From Bog-756 sp963734395 (GTDB taxonomy: Bacteria > Actinomycetota > Acidimicrobiia > Acidimicrobiales > RAAP-2), in NCBI GenBank assembly GCA_963734395.1, contig CAVTGY010000003.1, positions 682,001 through 746,000 on the forward strand: a stretch of 64,000 nt of DNA, written 5' to 3'. Shown here one piece after another: positions 35,724 through 44,955 of the stretch. A model generated the notes under the pieces. It was not told the origin of the DNA. It worked only from the letters and a program-made list of their open reading frames with translations, and made no database searches. A program made the translations under genes and the position numbers. Every line of letters starts with the position of its first letter. The first letter of the stretch is position 1.

Positions 35724-37181
35724 CTAGACGCACTCGAAGGCCGAAGGGTCGATCGCCTTCATCTCCTCGCGGAAGCGGAGGAAGGACCACGGCCATCCGG
35801 CAGGGATCCCTCGGTCGTCGAGGTACCAGCTCTTACAACCGGTGACCCAGACCGTGTGTTGCGCCGCCTGTTCACGCTCCTGTTCGAACTGGGCCAGCGC
35901 ATTGTGGGTGGCACAGACCTCGCGATACCGACCGGCGCGGATGGGCTCGATGAGCTGCAAGATGTAGTCGAACTGCAGCTCGGCAACTTCGATGAGGGAG
36001 AAGTTGCCGACCGGACCATTGGGGCCGTTGAGCATGAAGAAGTTCGGAAAATCCGGGACCGACACCGACAGATAGGCCTCAGGTCGGGGATCCCAGGCCT
36101 GCTCGAGTGTTATGTCGTTGCGCCCGATGATCTCCATGGGCCGCATGAACGAGTCAGCGTGGAATCCGGTTGCCAGCACCAAGATGTCGAGTTGGTGCAG
36201 CCGGCCATCCGCGGTACGAATACCGCGGGGCTCGATCCGCTCGATCGGATCGGTCACCAAGGTGGCGTTCGGTCGCTGGAGTGCGGCGTAGAAGTTGGGC
36301 GAGAGGATCAACCGCTTGCATGCGGCGCGGTAATCGGGGCGCAACTTCTCGCGTAGATCGGGATCATGGACATTGGTCTCGAGATTTTCCAGGCAGGCCT
36401 GTTCGATCATCTTGATCTCCGCCGATTCCGAGTCCACCACTGCGTTGGCGAATATGTCGAACATGTCCGACAGGTTCTGGTGCCTTTGGGCCAACTGGTC
36501 GGGGTGCTCCCGCAGATCGGCTTTCTCCTCGTCGGAGAAAGCGAGATTCTCGTGCGGCATGATCCATTGCGCGGTGCGCTGGAACAACGAGAGCTCGCTC
36601 ACCTGGTCGACCACCGCACAGGTGATCTGGACCGCCGTAGATCCTGTCCCGATGATGCCGATTCGCGCTCCGTCCAGGCCTACCCGGTGATCCCAGCGGG
36701 CACTGTGGAACATCGACCCTTTGAAGGAGTCGATCCCCTCGATGTCGGGATACCGCGGGCGGTGGAGCACACCGGTTGCCGCAATGACCACGTCGACGAC
36801 GTCATGATGACCTGACGCGGTCACCAGGTTCCATCGTCCATCGGAGAACGTGCATCGGGTTACTTCATCGCCAAACCGTACGTGGCGCAAGACGCCGTGT
36901 TCCTCGGCGACCCGCTCGAAGTACGCCTGGATCTCCGGGCCGGGGGAGAATTGGCGGCTCCAGTCGGGCCAGAGCGCGAAGGAGTACGAGTACAGATGTG
37001 AGGGCACATCACAGGAGAGGCCGGGATAGGTGTTCTCCCGCCAGGTGCCGCCGACTCGGTCGGCTTTCTCGTAGACGGTGAAGTCGGTGAGCCCGGCCTC
37101 GGTCAGCTTCACCGCGCTGAGAATGCCGGCCATACCTGCTCCGATGACTGCGCACCGCAGGGAACCAGATGGATTGCTCAT
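35724..37181 (-). CDS. FAD-dependent Baeyer-Villiger-type monooxygenase
   Basis: The 485-aa product has the N-terminal FAD loop VIGAGMAGILSAVK, VGGTWRENTYPGLSCDVPSH, the BVMO fingerprint FKGSMFHSARWD (FxGxxxHxxxW), and the NADPH loop IIGTGSTAVQI. It inserts oxygen next to a ketone or oxidises similar soft centres; the substrate is unknown. It fits the oxidative theme of the P450, SDR and acyl-CoA ligase genes nearby. Confidence 0.91.
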   Translation of the reverse strand: MSNPSGSLRCAVIGAGMAGILSAVKLTEAGLTDFTVYEKADRVGGTWRENTYPGLSCDVPSHLYSYSFALWPDWSRQFSPGPEIQAYFERVAEEHGVLRHVRFGDEVTRCTFSDGRWNLVTASGHHDVVDVVIAATGVLHRPRYPDIEGIDSFKGSMFHSARWDHRVGLDGARIGIIGTGSTAVQITCAVVDQVSELSLFQRTAQWIMPHENLAFSDEEKADLREHPDQLAQRHQNLSDMFDIFANAVVDSESAEIKMIEQACLENLETNVHDPDLREKLRPDYRAACKRLILSPNFYAALQRPNATLVTDPIERIEPRGIRTADGRLHQLDILVLATGFHADSFMRPMEIIGRNDITLEQAWDPRPEAYLSVSVPDFPNFFMLNGPNGPVGNFSLIEVAELQFDYILQLIEPIRAGRYREVCATHNALAQFEQEREQAAQHTVWVTGCKSWYLDDRGIPAGWPWSFLRFREEMKAIDPSAFECV

Positions 37182-37260
37182 CCGCTCGAGCCCATCACAT
37201 CGACGCCCATCCGACCGACCGCTGCCGATGGCTTCCCCTCATAGCGGGTACCGTACATCG

Positions 37261-38247
37261 ATGATTCCGGACCGGTACACGCTGAGCGGCGCCGACGTGT
37301 CGATTCCGCCGCTCGGGGTGGGAACGTGGGCGTGGGGAGATCGCTCCACCTGGGGCATGGGTGGTTACGACACCGACCTGACCCTTGAATCGATCCGGGA
37401 GGCCTGGAACGCTTCGGTCGACGCCGGGGTCACCTTCTTCGATACTGCCGAGATCTATGGGAGCGGCGAGAGCGAACGGATCATCGGTGGGCTGCTGGCC
37501 GCCGATCCGCAGCGGGCCCGCTCGGCCGTGGTGGCCACCAAGTTCATGCCCATGCCTTGGAAGGTCAATGTGCGCGGCGCCCTGCTCAAGTCCCTGCGGG
37601 CGTCATTGGACCGCCTGGGCGTGCCGGCGGTCGACCTCTACCAGATCCACGGTCCGATCAGCCTCCGGTCCCACTCGGCGATGGCCGCCGCGCTGGCCGC
37701 CGGGCATCGAGAGGGTCTGGTCAAGGCGGTGGGCGTCTCCAACTACTCGGAGGCGGAGACCCGTTCCATGGCGGAGGCGCTCGGTGGGCACGGGATGAAA
37801 CTCGCGACCAACCAGATCGAGTTCTCCTTGTTACGACGGTCGCCGGAGCTGAGCGGGCTGATCGCTGCGTGCCACGAACTGGGCGTGGTCCCGCTGGCCT
37901 TCTCCCCGATCGGCCAGGGTCGTCTCACCGGCAAGTACACGGCGTCCAATCCGCCTCCCGGCAAGCGAACCTTCTCCAATCACCCGATGGAAGTGGTCGA
38001 CCGGGTGGTCGCCGAGCTCCGTCAGATCGGTGAGAAGCACGGTGGGAAGACGCCGAGCCAAGTGGCCCTCAACTGGGTGATGGCAAAGGGTGTCGTGCCG
38101 ATCCCCGGCGCCAAGAACCGGCACCAGGCGGAGGAGAACGCCGGGTCGATGGGGTGGGAGATGGACGGCGACGACCTCGCCCGGCTCGATGAGACAGCCC
38201 TGCCCGGGATACGCACGCTTCAAAGCCGGTTCTGGCAACACGGCTGA
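37261..38247 (+). CDS. Aldo/keto reductase
   Basis: The 328-aa TIM-barrel enzyme shows the AKR tetrad: Asp and Tyr in FFDTAEIYG, Lys in VVATKFMPM, and His in YQIHGPIS. VVPIPGAKNRHQAEEN near the end binds the NADPH phosphate. ATG 37261 is taken because upstream in-frame codons cross the divergent BVMO gene. Substrate is not predictable. Confidence 0.9.
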   Translation: MIPDRYTLSGADVSIPPLGVGTWAWGDRSTWGMGGYDTDLTLESIREAWNASVDAGVTFFDTAEIYGSGESERIIGGLLAADPQRARSAVVATKFMPMPWKVNVRGALLKSLRASLDRLGVPAVDLYQIHGPISLRSHSAMAAALAAGHREGLVKAVGVSNYSEAETRSMAEALGGHGMKLATNQIEFSLLRRSPELSGLIAACHELGVVPLAFSPIGQGRLTGKYTASNPPPGKRTFSNHPMEVVDRVVAELRQIGEKHGGKTPSQVALNWVMAKGVVPIPGAKNRHQAEENAGSMGWEMDGDDLARLDETALPGIRTLQSRFWQHG

Positions 38248-38571
38248 ACCCGGTCACCTCGCCGGCGGTCTGCTCGCGGGATGTCAGACGGGCGGCCCGT
38301 CACCTGATCGAACGACGCTGGACCGGTCGCGATCGAGGAGGCGAAAACACCGAAAATGTGATGAGATGGCAGGTAGAGAGGGTGGGGTTACCGGGCAACG
38401 GACCGTCGGGCAGGGGGAGGACGGAAACGGCATGCAACTCGGAGACGAGCCGGGGGAGACGGGGCGAGGCAGGGCGGGCACACCACACATCCATCGCCAT
38501 GGGCCGCGCTCGTTCGAGGCTGCGAATTGAGTCCAATTTGAATCAGAGGATCGAGTAAGGAGCAGGCTCAG
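38248..38571. other. Gene-free 324-base gap before the EF-G paralogue
   Basis: Short open frames occur but none has a ribosome site or recognisable product. AAGGAGC at about 38557 is the ribosome site of the gene that follows. I see no convincing promoter or hairpin in the rest. Confidence 0.4.
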
Positions 38572-40623
38572 GTGAAAAAGCTCGGAGTCCGAAACGTCGC
38601 CCTGGTCGGGCACAACGGCGCAGGCAAGACCACGTTGGCGGAGGCCCTGCTCTTTGCCAGCGGTGCCATCAATCGCCTGGGAACCGTGGATGACGGATCG
38701 ACGGTGAGCGACTTCGAACCCGAAGAGATCAAATACCACATGTCGCTCTCGCTGGCACTGGCTCCGTGCACGGTGGACGGCGTCAAGCTCAACATCATCG
38801 ACACTCCGGGTTACGCCGACTTCTTCGGAGAGGTGCGGGCGGCCTGCTCGGTCGTCGACCTGATGGTGCTGGTGGTGAGCGCGGTCGAGGGCATTGAGGC
38901 ACAGACCGAAGCCGGTTGGGCCCTGGCCGAAGAGCTGGGCTTGCCCCGCCTGGTGTTCATAAACAAGCTCGACCGGGAGCGGGCCAGTTTCGATCGGGTC
39001 CTCGGCGCCCTGCGCGACTCCTTCGGCGCCGGGATCGCTCCGCTGGAACTACCGGTGGGGGGTGAGTCGGGCTTTCGGGGGATCGCCGACCTCTTGACCG
39101 ACTCTGCCATCATCTACGACGGCGGTCGATCTCAGACCGGCCCCATCCCCGACGATCTTGCTGCCACCGAGCACGAAGTGCGCGAACAGCTGGTCGAAGG
39201 GATCGTGGTCGGCGACGACCTACTCATGGAGCGCTACCTCGACGGAGACATCCCCTCGAGCGTAGAGCTCGAGGCCACACTGGCATCGGGAGTGGCCCAG
39301 GGGGTCGTCTTTCCGGTGGTGTGTGGATCGGCGGTCACCGGCGTCGGTGTCGACCGGCTGGCCACGCTGTTGGCGGAGATCGCACCCGCTCCCGACGAGC
39401 GTCCCCCGGTGGAAGTGATGGCCGGCGACACGATCCAGGAGATCAAGTGTGATCCCTCGGGAGAGCCGCTCGCTCGTGTGTTCAAGACGATCTCCGATCC
39501 CTATGTGGGCAAGATCTCGCTCATACGAGTGCAGTCGGGGACGATTCGTCCTGACAGTGTGCTCACCAACCCCCGTACCCACAGCGACGAGAGGCTGCAT
39601 GTCCTGCAACTCCTGCAGGGCAAAGAGGCCAAACCGGCCGAACAGGCAGAGGCGGGAGACATCGTGGCCGTGCCCAAGCTCGCCCACGTCACCACCGGCG
39701 ACACGCTGGCGCCCAAGGGTACCCCGATCTACTTTCCGTCCATCTCCGCCGAACCGGTTTCGTTGTCGGTTGCCATCAAGCCGAAGTCGAAGGGTGACGA
39801 GGACAAACTGATGACCGGGCTCCACCGGCTCCAGGAGGAGGACCCGGCGCTGCTGGTGGAGCGGGTGGACGAGACCCACCAGACCATCCTCCGTGGCACC
39901 GGCGAGACCCATCTGGCTGTGGCTGCCGAACGATTGGCGCGCAAGTTCGGCGTCGAGGTAGCCACCGAGGAGGTGCTCATTCCCTATCGGGAGAGCATCA
40001 CCGTGCAGGCCGAGGCAGAGGGAAAGTACAAAAAGCAGAGCGGTGGGCACGGCCAGTTCGGCGTGGCGTCGATCCGGATCGAACCCCTCGAGCGAGGCGA
40101 GGGCTTCCAGTTCGTCGACAAGGTGGTCGGTGGCGCCATCCCCAGGCAGTACATCCCGGCGGTGGAGAAGGGGATCATTGAAGCCATGAAACAGGGCGGC
40201 ATCCACGGGTACCCCGTGGTCGATCTGCGAGCGGTGTGCCTCGATGGCAAGCACCACCCGGTGGACTCGTCAGAGATGAGTTTCAAGATGGCCGGATCCC
40301 TCGCCTTCAAGGAGGCGATGGCCAAGGCGGGCCCGGTACTGCTCGAGCCCATTTCACTCCTCGAGGTGATCGTCCCGGCCAGCATGCAGGGGAGCGTGCT
40401 CGGCGATCTCAATTCGCGCCGGGGGAGGGTACAGGGCACCGATACGGTCCAGATGAACGCCCAGAAGATCATTGCGCTGGTGCCCACCGCCGAGATCCAG
40501 CGCTACGCCATCGACCTTCGGTCCCTCACCGGAGGCCGGGGCCGGTTTCGGGCTGAGCACGACCACTACGACGCCCTACCCTCCAATCTGGTGGACAGGA
40601 TGGCCAAGGCCAAGGCGGGCTGA
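38572..40623 (+). CDS. Elongation factor G paralogue (EF-G2-like GTPase)
   Basis: The 683-aa product has the EF-G domain order: G domain with P-loop GHNGAGKTT, DTPGYADF and NKLD; domain II (ARVFKTISDPYVGKISLIRV); domain IV (GKYKKQSGGHGQFG) and domain V (EPISLLEVIVPASMQGSVLG). The P-loop differs from the AHIDAGKT of canonical EF-G, and no ribosomal protein or tuf gene is nearby, so it is the accessory form found in many actinobacteria, with a role in translation stress or ribosome rescue not settled. The start is GTG with AAGGAGC upstream. Confidence 0.92.
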   Translation: MKKLGVRNVALVGHNGAGKTTLAEALLFASGAINRLGTVDDGSTVSDFEPEEIKYHMSLSLALAPCTVDGVKLNIIDTPGYADFFGEVRAACSVVDLMVLVVSAVEGIEAQTEAGWALAEELGLPRLVFINKLDRERASFDRVLGALRDSFGAGIAPLELPVGGESGFRGIADLLTDSAIIYDGGRSQTGPIPDDLAATEHEVREQLVEGIVVGDDLLMERYLDGDIPSSVELEATLASGVAQGVVFPVVCGSAVTGVGVDRLATLLAEIAPAPDERPPVEVMAGDTIQEIKCDPSGEPLARVFKTISDPYVGKISLIRVQSGTIRPDSVLTNPRTHSDERLHVLQLLQGKEAKPAEQAEAGDIVAVPKLAHVTTGDTLAPKGTPIYFPSISAEPVSLSVAIKPKSKGDEDKLMTGLHRLQEEDPALLVERVDETHQTILRGTGETHLAVAAERLARKFGVEVATEEVLIPYRESITVQAEAEGKYKKQSGGHGQFGVASIRIEPLERGEGFQFVDKVVGGAIPRQYIPAVEKGIIEAMKQGGIHGYPVVDLRAVCLDGKHHPVDSSEMSFKMAGSLAFKEAMAKAGPVLLEPISLLEVIVPASMQGSVLGDLNSRRGRVQGTDTVQMNAQKIIALVPTAEIQRYAIDLRSLTGGRGRFRAEHDHYDALPSNLVDRMAKAKAG

Positions 40624-40701
40624 TCCCGGTCGGCCCGGTGCAAGACGCCATCGTTCGGTGCCGGCTGCACCGGAGCGGAACAGCGCAACCGGTGGGAACC
40701 G

Positions 40702-41712
40702 TCAACTGGTTGCCGGCGACGCATCGGCCAGCCAGCTGTCGATGGCCCTTCGATTCCGGCTCTTGAGTTCGGTCGGAGCGCCACTGTGCTCGATGGAGGT
40801 GCGTGCGCATCCGGCCAGGGCGACCACGTTCATGCCCAGGGCGTCGCGGCAGATGGTGTACTCGTCGAGCAGGCCGACACCGAACAGCAAGGGGTCATCC
40901 GCATTGATGCTGCACGCCACCTCGCGTTCCAACAGCGACGGCAGCGGGTGGTCGCCGTAGTCAGCAACCACCGAAAGCGAGACATTCGACGTCGGACAGA
41001 CGTCGAGGCATATTCGGTTGTCGACCAGGCGGGAGACCACGACGTCGTCCTCGATGGCTCGAACCCCGTGTTGGATCCGGTCGGCCCCCAGGGTCTCCAC
41101 TGCGCTCAGCACCGAGTCGGGTCCCCCGTGCTCGCCGGCATGCGGAGCAGCAATCAATCCGGCTGCCCGGGCAAGGGCGAACGCCCGGACGAAGCGTTCA
41201 GGTGCCGCCGCCGATTCGTCGTTGGCCAATCCGAACGCAACGACACCCCGATCCGAGTTCCTCGAGGCGACCTCGGCCTGTTCGACCGCCAGCTCCGGCG
41301 GCAAGGTGCGATCTGCGGTTATAAGCCAGCCCACCCCCACGCCGGTCGCCTCCTCGGCTGCGTGGCCCGCCGAGATGAGGACGTCGAGAACCTGATCGGA
41401 CGATCCGAGCTGTCCATGATCGGGGAGGTGCACCGCAGGCTCGATCCATACCGCCCCGTCGTCGGCGGCGTCCTCGACCACCTCGGCGACCAGTCGTCTC
41501 AGATCGTCAAACGATCGCAGCAGACCAGCGGCGGTGATGTACAGGTCCTCGAAGTCGGCGAACGTGCCGAATTTCTTCTTCAGTACAGGGACGGGAACTC
41601 CGTAGCCGGCCGCCAGTGCAGCGAGGGTGGTGGGCCGCATCGCCCCTTCGAGGTGCACATGAAGGTGGGCCTTGGGAAGATTCCGCAAGTTGGGCACGAC
41701 ATTTGCTGACAT
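40702..41712 (-). CDS. add: Adenosine deaminase family protein
   Basis: The 336-aa amidohydrolase has the metal pair in AHLHVHLEGA (His16 and His18), the HAGE motif with catalytic Glu, RIQHGVRAI, and CSINADDPLLF with the metal Asp. It deaminates adenosine or, in some relatives, adenine; the family split cannot be made by eye. ATG 41712 has AAGGAGC six bases upstream. Confidence 0.9.
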   Translation of the reverse strand: MSANVVPNLRNLPKAHLHVHLEGAMRPTTLAALAAGYGVPVPVLKKKFGTFADFEDLYITAAGLLRSFDDLRRLVAEVVEDAADDGAVWIEPAVHLPDHGQLGSSDQVLDVLISAGHAAEEATGVGVGWLITADRTLPPELAVEQAEVASRNSDRGVVAFGLANDESAAAPERFVRAFALARAAGLIAAPHAGEHGGPDSVLSAVETLGADRIQHGVRAIEDDVVVSRLVDNRICLDVCPTSNVSLSVVADYGDHPLPSLLEREVACSINADDPLLFGVGLLDEYTICRDALGMNVVALAGCARTSIEHSGAPTELKSRNRRAIDSWLADASPATS

Positions 41713-41823
41713 GGGTTGCTCCTTCGGACGCGTCGCAAAGCATTTCCTTTGCGCCGCGAGCCGGGGCCGTCCGGCCCTTCCCATCTGGTCAGCTCGTGAC
41801 GCCTCGAAATTACAGGGAGGGAT

Positions 41824-41886
41824 GGCGTCGGTCAACGGCGTCGGTCAACGGCGTCGGTCCACGGAGCGGTTCACGGAGCGGTTCAC
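41824..41886. repeat. Two adjoining short tandem repeats
   Basis: GGCGTCGGTCAAC (13 bp) occurs three times from 41824 to 41862, the last with one change, then GGAGCGGTTCAC (12 bp) twice to 41886. They lie in the 290-base gap between add and the second mini-protein gene, where no other feature was recognised. Confidence 0.7.
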
Positions 41887-42004
41887 GCCGCATCGCGGTA
41901 GCCAACCTTGCCGGCGCCTACCCGGGTAGCATCGGAGGGCCCCGCCCTCGAAGACCCACGGGCACGTGACATGCAACGCCGAGACAAGGATCCAACGGAC
42001 TGAC

Positions 42005-42247
42005 GTGGCCAAACCCTTCCGGTCGTACCGATACAACCGTGGCTACACGGGCTTCAACTACCACGTGACCGATGGTCATGAGGCCGAGTCCGAAGAGCGG
42101 GCCACGCCTCCCAATCGATTCGGCCTGTTCCTCCTGAGGCTCTTGGGCTTCAAGGGAAAGCCCGAATCGGAGCGCTTCGGCGATTTCCCGGTCCACCCCG
42201 AACACCACCACCTCGAGCGTCCCGCCTCGGGCACGGGGAACGAGTAA
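42005..42247 (+). CDS. Mini-protein, VTDGHEAE / PNRxG family member 2
   Basis: The product is about 80 aa (GTG 42005; a GTG at 41966 is in frame). FNYHVTDGHEAE and PPNRFGLFLLRLLGFKGK match the mini-protein at 26550 closely. It has a basic aromatic N-terminus (KPFRSYRYNRGYTG) and an acidic tail the other lacks. The next gene, a lipoprotein hydrolase, starts 2 bases after its stop, so the two are co-translated. Function unknown. Confidence 0.72.
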   Translation: MAKPFRSYRYNRGYTGFNYHVTDGHEAESEERATPPNRFGLFLLRLLGFKGKPESERFGDFPVHPEHHHLERPASGTGNE

Positions 42248-42249
42248 CA

Positions 42250-43680
42250 GTGTCCTCTTCGAGCAGATCCTTGTCCGCCGCCGTGGCCGCCCTCTGTGTG
42301 GCTGCCCTGCTCTCGAGTTGCGGGTCCAGTTCGCCATCGAGCTCCTCCTCGAGCTCGGTCTCCACGCCGACGGGGGTCACCTGGATGGCGGGCTACGCGG
42401 CGCCGGGCACGCCGGCCATGTACAACAAGGTGGGCGTGATCAAGATCGGACCCAGCGATGCCGAGAACGTCTTGGTGCTCGAGCCGGGGACTTCTGCCGG
42501 CAGCGCCTACTTCGTGCCCCTGGCTAAATGGATCGTGTCGAAGACCAGCGGTTGGCAGGTGTGGTCGGTCGAGCGTAGGGAGAACCTGCTCGAGGACCAG
42601 TCGGAACTGAACTTGTACAAGCAGCACAAGGTCACCAACCTCCAGCTGTTCGACTACTACCTCGGCTACCTCAAGGATCCGAGCATCACCCATCACTTCA
42701 CGGCGCCCCAGAACTCGTCGGTTGCCTTCGCCAAGCAGTGGGGGATGAACGTGGCGGTGCAGGATCTGCACGTGGTGATAGGAGCGGCTAAGAAGCTTGG
42801 GGGGAAGGTGGTCCTGGGCGGGCACTCGCTCGGCGGTTCGGTGGTCACCGCCTACGCCACCTGGGACTTCAACGGCAGCGCGGGGGCCGATGCGCTGGCC
42901 GGCCTGGTCTATATCGACGGCGGTAGTACCCCGACTCCGGTCAGTACCCAACAGGCCACCCAGGAATTGCAGTCGCTCGATGCCCCGAACGCCTCCCCCT
43001 GGTTGGCATTCGGTGGGATCGCGGCGCCCTACGCCGGAATATTCGTTTCCACCGGATCGGCGGGTGCGCTGCTGGACCCGAATGCGCCTTCGCTGGGTCA
43101 GAGTTCGGGTCTCCTGCCCTCTTCAATTGTTCCATCTGTCCGGGTCACCAACCAGGGCCAATTCGGCTATGCGCTCAACCCGTCGACCTCACCGTCGAGT
43201 CTCGCCGCCGCTCAGGCGCACCTCGGACAAGGCCTTGCCGCACAAGGCCCGGTTCACGGATGGAACGGCGCCGGCGCCCTCACTCCGATCACCCGCTTTG
43301 CCACCATGTTCTCGGGGTACCCGATGCAGAACGTCGACGGATCTGAGTGGTACTTTCCACAGCGCCTCACCGACGACACCGGGGCGGTGGCCAACGGAAA
43401 CGCCAATCCGGCCCAAGGTGTGCTCGACGTGGACGCCACCATGGGTCACGTCCTCCCGAAGAACCTGTTGATCTTCGCCTTCGGTGCACACCTGGGTGGC
43501 GCCGGGGTGCCCGCGGCCGCCCAGTCTCTGGCTGCACAGTCGGGGATTCCGATGAGCAACCTCACCCTGGCCAACTATCAGAGCACCTACTCGCACAACG
43601 ACCCCGCCGGCGCCTATCCCAACAACGCCTTCTTCAACCTGCTCATTCCGTTCCTGGGCAAGGTTGCCGCCCAACGGTAA
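42250..43680 (+). CDS. Lipoprotein alpha/beta hydrolase
   Basis: The 476-aa product has a lipobox (VAALCVAALLSSCGS) followed by a Ser-rich linker. The hydrolase fold shows VLVLEPGTSAGSAYF near the first strand and the nucleophile elbow VVLGGHSLGGSVV. An acid in LVYIDGG and a late His (STYSHNDPAG) may complete the triad. Substrate is unknown; an exported esterase or lipase is likely. It follows the mini-protein gene by 2 bases and starts with GTG. Confidence 0.83.
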   Translation: MSSSSRSLSAAVAALCVAALLSSCGSSSPSSSSSSSVSTPTGVTWMAGYAAPGTPAMYNKVGVIKIGPSDAENVLVLEPGTSAGSAYFVPLAKWIVSKTSGWQVWSVERRENLLEDQSELNLYKQHKVTNLQLFDYYLGYLKDPSITHHFTAPQNSSVAFAKQWGMNVAVQDLHVVIGAAKKLGGKVVLGGHSLGGSVVTAYATWDFNGSAGADALAGLVYIDGGSTPTPVSTQQATQELQSLDAPNASPWLAFGGIAAPYAGIFVSTGSAGALLDPNAPSLGQSSGLLPSSIVPSVRVTNQGQFGYALNPSTSPSSLAAAQAHLGQGLAAQGPVHGWNGAGALTPITRFATMFSGYPMQNVDGSEWYFPQRLTDDTGAVANGNANPAQGVLDVDATMGHVLPKNLLIFAFGAHLGGAGVPAAAQSLAAQSGIPMSNLTLANYQSTYSHNDPAGAYPNNAFFNLLIPFLGKVAAQR

Positions 43681-43774
43681 CCGGCCTTTCGGTCACCGGC
43701 TCCACGGGTAGCCGGGATGAACACCGGCTCGAACCTCGGCTGGCAGGTTGGGCATGCAGGCGTAGTATTCGTCG

Positions 43775-44392
43775 GTGGCTGCAACCCTTGCCCAGCGGGA
43801 ACGCGGGACTCTCTGCGATCTGTTCGTCGAGCTGGGTCCGGACGCACCCACCCTCTGCGAAGGGTGGACGACCGTCGATCTGGCCGCCCATCTTGTGGTG
43901 CGCGAGCGGCGCCCCGACAGCGGCCCCGGACTGGTCTGGCCTCCCCTGGCCGGTCACACCGACAAGGTGCGCCGTTCTGTTCGGGACCGCACGCAATGGG
44001 AAGATCTGGTGAGAAAGGTACACGATGGTCCCCCCGTACTCCTTCGCCCCTTCGATGGTCCGATGAACACGGTCGAATTCTTCATCCACGTAGAGGACGT
44101 TCGGCGGGCGCAGCCGGATTGGGAAGCCCGCCCGTTGTCCCCGGATATGGCGGACGCGCTCTGGTCGCGAGTCGGGCCGGGCGGGATGGCCAAAAGGGTC
44201 GCCGCTACCGTCGAGCTCGCCTCGCCGGGACGTGAGAGCAAGAAGAGCGGTTCGGGGCCGCTGCTCATCGTCGAGGGAGATCCGGGGGAGCACACGATGT
44301 TCGGCGCCGGTCGTCAAGGCGGGGCCCGGGTGGAGATCACCGGCGACGCCGATCTGGCCCGCCAGCTGCGCACCGCCCGGCTCGGGATTTAG
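43775..44392 (+). CDS. TIGR03085-family DinB/maleylpyruvate-isomerase-like protein
   Basis: The 205-aa product has the family motifs LCEGWTTVDLAAHLVVRE (metal His on helix 2) and NTVEFFIHVEDVRRAQP (second His/Glu set), typical of actinobacterial TIGR03085 metal-binding proteins. The four-helix fold is shared with mycothiol-dependent enzymes, so a thiol-related role is possible but not shown. Confidence 0.85.
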   Translation: MAATLAQRERGTLCDLFVELGPDAPTLCEGWTTVDLAAHLVVRERRPDSGPGLVWPPLAGHTDKVRRSVRDRTQWEDLVRKVHDGPPVLLRPFDGPMNTVEFFIHVEDVRRAQPDWEARPLSPDMADALWSRVGPGGMAKRVAATVELASPGRESKKSGSGPLLIVEGDPGEHTMFGAGRQGGARVEITGDADLARQLRTARLGI

Positions 44393-44401
44393 CCGGAACG
44401 C

Positions 44402-44915
44402 CTAGCCCTCGCGCCGTTGGAGGATTCCCCGGGTGTAGGCGGCCTGGCCCACGTGCTGGAGGTCGTCGACCACCACGCTCACCAGCCGAACGGCCATGGT
44501 GACCGGTGGGTCCCAGTTCGGATCCACCACCCGGGCGAGATCGGCCTCCTCGAGGGTGCGCAGGAATCCCCGTGTGGCCTCATGGACGTCTTCGAAGTAA
44601 CCGAGCAGCGACGAGGCGTCCCCGGTGACCAGCGGCACCATGTCGGGGTCGTGGCCGTAGCCGGTGTCTGCCACGTCGAGAGGCAAGGGCGAACCGTTCG
44701 GCCCATCCCTTTGCCGTCCACGTCTGTTCACGGCCATCGATCTTGGCGATGTGGTCGTCTTGGATCCGAGTCAGATGCCAGACCAGCCAGGCGATCGAGT
44801 TGGACTCGTCGTCGGGGCGAAAGGCCAGCTCCTCCGGCGACAACCCGCTCACCGCGGGGTGCACGGCGTCACGGATTCTTTCGAATGCGTCCTCCAGTAG
44901 ATCGATGCTCGACAC
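44402..44915 (-). pseudogene. DinB-superfamily protein (mycothiol-transferase-like), one frame break
   Basis: The N-terminal part SIDLLEDAFERIRD to GWAERF carries the metal helix SIAWLVWHLTRIQDDH. The remainder LPLDVADTGYGHDPDMVPLV and VVVDDLQHVGQAAYTRGI is in another frame, and its HVGQAAYTRG matches the end of DUF664/DinB proteins. One extra base near 44688 accounts for the split. About 170 aa when rejoined. GTG 44915 has GAGGAGGAG upstream. Confidence 0.8.
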
Positions 44916-44955
44916 TGATCTCCTCCTCGGCTCCAGTCCCCGGCGCTTGGTGGCT

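Noticed and set aside
38284..38739. Gene in the gap before the EF-G paralogue
   Set aside because: The frame is antisense to the EF-G N-terminus and shows no conserved motif or ribosome site; the plus-strand 66-codon frame at 38358 also lacks support.
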